From contig PEWM01000112.1 of assembly GCA_002779455.1 (NCBI GenBank), forward strand, positions 1-19,074: a stretch of DNA of 19,074 nucleotides, written 5' to 3'. This DNA comes from Deltaproteobacteria bacterium CG07_land_8_20_14_0_80_60_11 (GTDB taxonomy: Bacteria > Desulfobacterota > Desulfobaccia > Desulfobaccales > 0-14-0-80-60-11). The notes under the pieces are model-generated. The model made no database searches. It saw only the letters and a list, made by a program, of their open reading frames with translations, and had not been told where the DNA came from. The position numbers were made by a program, and so were the translations under genes. Positions 15,973 to 19,074 of this stretch are shown here, one piece after another; the first letter of the stretch is position 1, and every line of letters starts with the position of its first letter.

Positions 15973-16039
15973 GGGGGGCAGGGGTCTGGTATGAGTATGG
16001 GGGCCCCTGTCCCCCGAGGTTTTTCTCGGGGCCTGCCCC
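15973..16039. repeat. Overlapping alternative GC hairpins after rplQ
   Basis: GGGGGGCAGGGG (15973-15984) can pair with CCCCTGTCCCCC (16004-16015), 12 pairs with one G-U. CCCCGAG (16012-16018) pairs perfectly with CTCGGGG (16025-16031) around GTTTTT. GGGG (16028-16031) can also pair with CCCC (16036-16039). These three stems share bases and exclude one another. They lie between the rplQ stop and the main terminator and may help slow RNA polymerase or protect the mRNA 3' end. Confidence 0.6.
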
Positions 16040-16064
16040 GGGGCGCGGCTACCCCTGAATCATC

Positions 16065-16090
16065 GCCTGGGCTTAGGCCCGGGCTTTCTT
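16065..16090 (+). terminator. Intrinsic terminator of the ribosomal supercluster
   Basis: GCCTGGGC (16065-16072) pairs with GCCCGGGC (16077-16084) around a TTAG loop, 8 bp with one G-U, and is followed at once by TTTCTT (16085-16090). This is the classic stem plus U-tract form. Its position about 110 nt after rplQ makes it the likely end of the operon. Confidence 0.75.
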
Positions 16091-16106
16091 ATACCGGGTT
16101 CGTTTT

Positions 16107-16135
16107 GTAGGGGCGGGTTTAAAACCCGCCCCTAC
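16107..16135. repeat. Perfect 29-nt palindromic element
   Basis: GTAGGGGCGGGTTT (16107-16120) and AAACCCGCCCCTAC (16122-16135) are perfect 14-bp inverted arms around a single A. The GTAGGGGCGGG...CCCGCCCCTAC palindrome resembles short intergenic repeats dispersed in many bacterial genomes. It carries no gene and lies between the terminator and the NlpC/P60 leader. Confidence 0.8.
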
Positions 16136-16185
16136 GGGTGATATCAATAGGTTATCTGGATGATTTGTTTCATTTCAACGGGAAC

Positions 16186-16274
16186 ATGATATTAGGCCCC
16201 GCGCCGGGAGTTTTTCCTGGGGTGCGGCAGCCTGCCGGGCTCATTGAGCTTGCACCATAACAGGTTAATATCAT
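16186..16274. other. Multi-branched foldable intergenic segment
   Basis: ATGATATTA (16186-16194) and TAATATCAT (16266-16274) are perfect 9-bp inverted arms enclosing 71 nt. Inside are CCGGG (16204-16208) with CCTGG (16216-16220), GGTGC (16221-16225) with GCACC (16252-16256), and within that CGGCA/TGCCG (16225-16237) and GCTC/GAGC (16239-16249). The AT-rich outer stem around a GC-rich interior could be a structured RNA or a small mobile palindromic insertion. No reading frame is evident. Confidence 0.45.
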
Positions 16275-16316
16275 TAGAAATATATGAATATGCCTTGTTT
16301 AGTGGGAAAAAAAAGG

Positions 16317-16345
16317 TTGACATCCTAATTTCCTTATACTAAGGT
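16317..16345 (+). promoter_or_regulatory. Possible promoter for the NlpC/P60 gene
   Basis: A perfect TTGACA lies at 16317-16322 after an A-run. The best -10-like hexamer, TATACT (16335-16340), is only 12 bp away, too close for a standard sigma-70 promoter; at 17 bp the hexamer is the poor TAAGGT. The region is AT-rich and well placed, but the call is weak. Confidence 0.3.
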
Positions 16346-16348
16346 ACA

Positions 16349-16396
16349 CCAAAATGAATAGGTAGTTCTACCTAATTTGGCCTGGGTAAAACTACC
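16349..16396 (+). promoter_or_regulatory. Twin GGTAnnnCTACC palindromes, possible operators
   Basis: GGTAGTTCTACC (16361-16372) and GGTAAAACTACC (16385-16396) share 9 of 12 bases and begin exactly 24 bp apart. The first extends to a 16-nt TAGGTAG-TT-CTACCTA palindrome enclosed by CCAAA/TTTGG (16349-16380). They follow the putative promoter, so they could bind a repressor dimer or fold as leader hairpins. Confidence 0.35.
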
Positions 16397-16433
16397 ATAT
16401 CACCCTAAGTACAATTACCCTAAACCAGAAAGG

Positions 16434-16530
16434 AATGCTCTAGAGGAATAAATCGAGCATTACCGGCCAAGCGACCGGAGCTAAAAAATGGTTTTAGTTC
16501 CCATCAGGATTGTCCCATAACCAAAGGAGG
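16434..16530 (+). promoter_or_regulatory. Structured 5' leader of the NlpC/P60 gene
   Basis: Successive stems can form: AATGCTC (16434-16440) with GAGCATT (16455-16461), CCGG (16463-16466) with CCGG (16475-16478), and CTAAAA (16481-16486) with TTTTAG (16492-16497). TGGTT (16489-16493) can instead pair with AACCA (16519-16523), which touches the AAAGGAGG Shine-Dalgarno (16523-16530). The two choices exclude each other. No known riboswitch consensus was recognised. Confidence 0.35.
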
Positions 16531-16536
16531 TTCCGG

Positions 16537-17358
16537 ATGGTGAATCGGATATTGCTGTGTGCGGCAATAACCCTGGCGTTAACCTTTTCCCCCAACCTGG
16601 CCTTTTCAGTTCCCACCAAGACGGTAAAAAAGAAAGCTTCGAAGCCCCAGGAGAAGGTGGCGAAGAAGAGCAAATCCAGCAAGAGTTCGAAAACGAGTCG
16701 TACCCGCTCATCCCGGCCGCGCTCCCAGGAAGTGATGGAGTCGTCCATAGTTCCCAGTTATAGCGAGCGGAGAACGGTGACGGAAACCCCGCCGCTGATG
16801 AAGGTTACCCCCCAGCGGGACGGGAAATTTATGCTGGAGCCGCTGACTCCCAAGAAGACCCTGACCACCCCGCTGTCCCAGCCGCCCAAGAAAGAGGCCA
16901 AGGACGATCGCGTCTCTTCGGCCCCTCCCCAATACAATACCTTTGAACCCTGGAATTTTTCCGAATTGATCCTGACCCAGGCCAAAGCTTACCGGGATGC
17001 GCCTTACGCCCGGGGGGCCTCCCTGGAGACCAGTTCGGCCACGGATTGCTCCGGGTTTGTGCAGTTCATCTACCATGGGTTCAAAATCGACCTGCCCCGT
17101 TCCAGTGCCGAACAGGCCGAGGTAGGGAAGGTCGTGACGCGCCAAATGGATTTCTCCAAGCTGCTTCCGGGGGATCTGCTTTTCTTCCGCCGGGGCGGCC
17201 GGTCCGTGGGACATGCCGGCATCTACCTGGGCGAGGGGAAAATGATCCACGCCTCCAACCATCGCTACGGAGTGACCATCACTGACCTGCGGCAGCCCTA
17301 CTACGAAGGGACGCTAGAGGTGGCCAAACGGGTCTTTGAGGTGAAGTACCCCAATTAG
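16537..17358 (+). CDS. Secreted NlpC/P60-family cysteine peptidase
   Basis: The 273-aa product has a signal peptide (MVNRILLCAAITLALTFSPN, cleavage probably after about residue 24), a Lys/Ser/Arg-rich linker (27-63), a proline-rich stretch, and a C-terminal NlpC/P60 domain from about residue 142. Catalytic residues are C171 in TDCSGF, H226 in VGHAGIYLG and H238 in MIHAS. The family usually cuts D-gamma-glutamyl-diaminopimelate bonds in peptidoglycan. C8 is not in a lipobox, so a lipoprotein is unlikely. ATG 16537 is 6 nt after a perfect AAAGGAGG; a TTG at 16510 would add nine residues before the signal peptide and has no such site. The basic linker may bind the wall or nucleic acid. Confidence 0.9.
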   Translation: MVNRILLCAAITLALTFSPNLAFSVPTKTVKKKASKPQEKVAKKSKSSKSSKTSRTRSSRPRSQEVMESSIVPSYSERRTVTETPPLMKVTPQRDGKFMLEPLTPKKTLTTPLSQPPKKEAKDDRVSSAPPQYNTFEPWNFSELILTQAKAYRDAPYARGASLETSSATDCSGFVQFIYHGFKIDLPRSSAEQAEVGKVVTRQMDFSKLLPGDLLFFRRGGRSVGHAGIYLGEGKMIHASNHRYGVTITDLRQPYYEGTLEVAKRVFEVKYPN

Positions 17359-17421
17359 TGTCTGTTTTTCTTGAGGTTTTCTTCTCAAGCCGCATTATCA
17401 CGCCGAGAGTAGCTGAGTGAA

Positions 17422-17488
17422 CTGGCCCAGGCCGGTCTGCCGACCCTGCGGGTTTTGGGGCGGCTCAAGACCGGGTTTCCTGGGCCAG
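17422..17488 (+). promoter_or_regulatory. Long hairpin reaching the amidoligase ribosome-binding site
   Basis: CTGGCCCAGG (17422-17431) is perfectly complementary to CCTGGGCCAG (17479-17488). Directly inside, CCGGTCT (17432-17438) pairs with AGACCGG (17468-17474), and GCCG (17439-17442) with CGGC (17461-17464). That is 21 paired positions with only a GTTT bulge and a small asymmetric TCA. The 3' foot overlaps the AGGA (17487-17490) used by the following ATG. The rest of the 140-nt gap (17359-17498) also holds a 6-bp CTTGAG/CTCAAG hairpin at 17370-17389. Confidence 0.6.
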
Positions 17489-17498
17489 GATTATTTTC

Positions 17499-18599
17499 AT
17501 GGTCTTTCAGAGCAATCCCTTGATTTATCAGTTTATTTTGGATACAAATAAACATTACCGTCAGAGGCTGGGCGCCGTCCCCGGGGAGGTGGTCCGGCCA
17601 GCCGAGATCATAACGGTGCAGAGGGGGAGGATGGAGGACTGCGCCTCACTTGAGAATTGGGAAGAGCGCCTGAAAGCGCGCTACCCCATGCTCCGATATT
17701 TCATGACGCGCTCTTTCGGGGTCGAAATCGAGTTTTTCGGGCTGAAATACAGCGTTTCCGCCGGGGACCGGGAAGTCATTCCGCCTTACAAGATCATGAA
17801 TCGTTCCGCCGAGGGGATGTTGTTGCCTCGGGTCTTTCAGGAACGGGGGATTGTCCTGAACGGTTTTTCTCCCACCGAGACGCCTTACGAAGCCTGGTCC
17901 TTTGTGCTGGACGACTCCATCAAGGGGGCCGGCGGGGCTGAGTTGGTGAGCCCGATTCTCTCGGGGGTTAAGGGGCTGGCCCAAATCTATCAGGCCATAA
18001 ACCTGCTCCGGGAGTTCCCGGAGATGCAGGTGAATGAAACCTGCGGTTTCCACGTCCACCACGGGGTCGACCCGGAGAAGTTCGGCAATCGTGAACTCTT
18101 CCAGTTGCTCAGGATAGTGGCGATATTTGAAAATTACATTTATCATCTTCTGCCCGAAGAACGCCGCGGCGCCGAGACCTGCCGGCCCCTGGAAATTGAT
18201 CTCTATGAGTGGTTTCGGCGCAATGGGTCAAAGCGGCCGGCGCCCCTGGTGAAAAACCTCTGGTATACCCCCGAGAACCGGGATGACGCCAAGACGCCGC
18301 CGCAGCGCCGGCTTCACCCCACCCGCTACCACGGCCTCAATCTGCACTCCTACTGGTATCGGGGGACCGTCGAATTTCGCTATTATCCTTCCGTGCTGGA
18401 CCAGCCGGAGGAACTGATGCAGTGGATTATCTTCACCCAGTTTCTGGTGGAATGGGGCGCCGGGCGGCGGCCGGAACTGGATTATGTCTCCAAACCCAAC
18501 AAGTGGTTAAATACGCTCTATAAAATCTACCTGGGGGCCGGCATGATGGACCACATCCGGTTTCCCGGGGAACCGGAAGGGAAAAAGGTTGACCTATGA
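17499..18599 (+). CDS. Putative amidoligase (Amidoligase_2-like, glutamine-synthetase fold)
   Basis: The 366-aa product matches the putative amidoligase family, COOH-NH2 ligases of the glutamine-synthetase fold predicted to make amide bonds in peptides or proteins. Landmarks in order are FGVEIEF (73-79), WSFVLDDSI (133-141), ELVSPILSG (148-156), CGFHVHHG (182-189), RYHGLNLHSY (276-285) and TVEFRYYPS (290-298). The acidic and histidine residues in these motifs probably bind metal and ATP. The N-terminal 65 residues are not recognised. ATG 17499 has AGGA 8 nt upstream at the foot of a hairpin. The gene overlaps the following small gene by 4 nt and follows an NlpC/P60 peptidase, suggesting a shared role on a peptide. 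The substrate is unknown. Confidence 0.82.
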   Translation: MVFQSNPLIYQFILDTNKHYRQRLGAVPGEVVRPAEIITVQRGRMEDCASLENWEERLKARYPMLRYFMTRSFGVEIEFFGLKYSVSAGDREVIPPYKIMNRSAEGMLLPRVFQERGIVLNGFSPTETPYEAWSFVLDDSIKGAGGAELVSPILSGVKGLAQIYQAINLLREFPEMQVNETCGFHVHHGVDPEKFGNRELFQLLRIVAIFENYIYHLLPEERRGAETCRPLEIDLYEWFRRNGSKRPAPLVKNLWYTPENRDDAKTPPQRRLHPTRYHGLNLHSYWYRGTVEFRYYPSVLDQPEELMQWIIFTQFLVEWGAGRRPELDYVSKPNKWLNTLYKIYLGAGMMDHIRFPGEPEGKKVDL

Positions 18600-18958
18600 C
18601 CACCTCTGGAGTGCAAACCCACGATTTCTTGACGCGTTTGCAGAAGGCGGGGGATAGCCTGCCGCCTTTGCTGCTGGAACTGGCCGCGGTGATGCGGCGG
18701 ATGGTCGAGGAGATCGAGCGGCCGCAACTGGCCGACATCCAGGGCTTGCAGGCGGAATTGCGGCGCTTGATCGGCGACCCGCAGCGTCTGCGGGATATCT
18801 GCGGCACCGAGGGCCAGCTCTGCGTCCAATGCCCGTTTGGGGCGTATCTGCCTTCCGGGTTCCCCTATGCTTCGGAGAAACAGGCCCTGTGCCTGCCCTG
18901 GATCGTCATCGTCCACCCCCAGCCCAGCGTTCCTCCCTCTGAGCGTTCCGCTCAATAA
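18596..18958 (+). CDS. Small four-cysteine protein of unknown function
   Basis: The 120-aa product is not recognised. Its start overlaps the amidoligase stop (ATGA), which supports translation and a joint role. Residues 8-65 look mainly helical and amphipathic, with LPPLLLELAAVMRRMVEEIE (22-41) and LQAELRRLIGDPQRL (51-65). Four cysteines follow: C69, C76, C79 and C99 (DICGTEGQLCVQCPFGAY at 67-84), a spacing that could hold zinc or an iron-sulfur centre. There is no signal peptide or membrane segment. The C terminus (HPQPSVPPSERSAQ) looks disordered. It could be a substrate, carrier or partner of the amidoligase, but nothing in the sequence decides this. Confidence 0.7.
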   Translation: MTTSGVQTHDFLTRLQKAGDSLPPLLLELAAVMRRMVEEIERPQLADIQGLQAELRRLIGDPQRLRDICGTEGQLCVQCPFGAYLPSGFPYASEKQALCLPWIVIVHPQPSVPPSERSAQ

Positions 18959-18970
18959 AATTCAGATGAT

Positions 18971-19033
18971 GGCGGCTCCCAGGGGAGCGCCGGGTAATGC
19001 CGGGTCGCCACCCAACCGGTGGCACAGGCTTTC
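18971..19033. repeat. Palindromes and a partial copy of the 5' repeat at the window end
   Basis: After the last gene, 18959-19074 has no supported gene. GGCGGCTCCC (18971-18980) nearly mirrors GGGGAGCGCC (18982-18991), with no T-tract. GCCACC (19007-19012) and GGTGGC (19018-19023) form a perfect 6-bp stem. GGTGGCACAGGCTTTC (19018-19033) matches the reverse complement of 102-117 at 15 of 16 positions, a half copy of the repeat near the left edge. Confidence 0.55.
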
Positions 19034-19074
19034 ATACCAAACTGCGTTCATACAGGTAATTTATGTTCCGTAGG

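Noticed and set aside
16380..16536. c-di-AMP (ydaO-type) or c-di-GMP riboswitch before the NlpC/P60 gene
   Set aside because: The gene type fits the c-di-AMP class, but the conserved sequence blocks I know for these riboswitches are not visible. Kept only as an unassigned structured leader.
16510..16536. Upstream TTG start for the NlpC/P60 protein
   Set aside because: It would add nine residues before the signal peptide and places the perfect AAAGGAGG inside the gene. ATG 16537 is correctly spaced from that site.
18837..19073. Open frame running off the right end of the window
   Set aside because: It overlaps the four-cysteine gene in another frame, lacks a ribosome-binding site, and its second half reads through palindromic repeats.

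Overview
The window is almost entirely the long S10-spc-alpha ribosomal-protein supercluster of a GC-rich bacterium, read on the + strand. It starts with the last 19 codons of tuf and runs through rpsJ, rplC, rplD, rplW, rplB, rpsS, rplV, rpsC, rplP, rpmC, rpsQ, rplN, rplX, rplE, rpsN (zinc type), rpsH, rplF, rplR, rpsE, rpmD, rplO, secY, adk, map, infA, rpmJ, rpsM, rpsK, rpsD, rpoA and rplQ. Protein sequences, the zinc (Cys-rich) forms of S4, S14, L36 and L24, and secY-adk-map-infA inside the cluster fit a Desulfobacterota/deltaproteobacterial lineage (perhaps Desulfobacca-like). That placement is inference from sequence feel, not a search.

The genes are tightly packed, with ATGA or TAATG overlaps at several junctions and GTG or TTG starts for rpsS, rpsC, rpsE, secY, rpsM and rpsD. 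Two good sigma-70-type promoters with 17-bp spacers lie inside the cluster, before infA (starting within the end of map) and before rpoA. They would let the alpha-type genes and rpoA-rplQ be transcribed separately from the upstream genes. The cluster ends at an intrinsic terminator near 16065-16090.

The striking non-coding feature is that four of the five gaps longer than 100 nt inside the cluster (rpsJ-rplC, rpsC-rplP, rplR-rpsE, rpsE-rpmD) contain tandem 7-bp repeats. In three of them a left array of heptads is mirrored by a complementary right array, giving long mRNA hairpins. The heptad unit differs from gap to gap. Left arrays begin at or near the upstream stop codon and right arrays end close to the downstream Shine-Dalgarno. 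The fifth gap holds the rpoA promoter instead. A second oddity is ribosomal protein L5 with a 58-residue N-terminal tail built on a lysine-every-fourth-residue pattern.

Downstream of the ribosomal genes (15958-16536) is about 580 nt of non-coding DNA packed with palindromes: the terminator, a perfect 29-nt palindrome, a multi-branched foldable segment and a structured leader with twin GGTAnnnCTACC palindromes. It precedes a short accessory group: a secreted NlpC/P60 cysteine peptidase, a putative amidoligase (Amidoligase_2-like, glutamine-synthetase fold) whose ribosome-binding site lies at the foot of a 67-nt hairpin, and a translationally coupled small four-cysteine protein of unknown function. 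The peptidase/peptide-ligase pairing suggests envelope-peptide or small-peptide modification, but that is inference.
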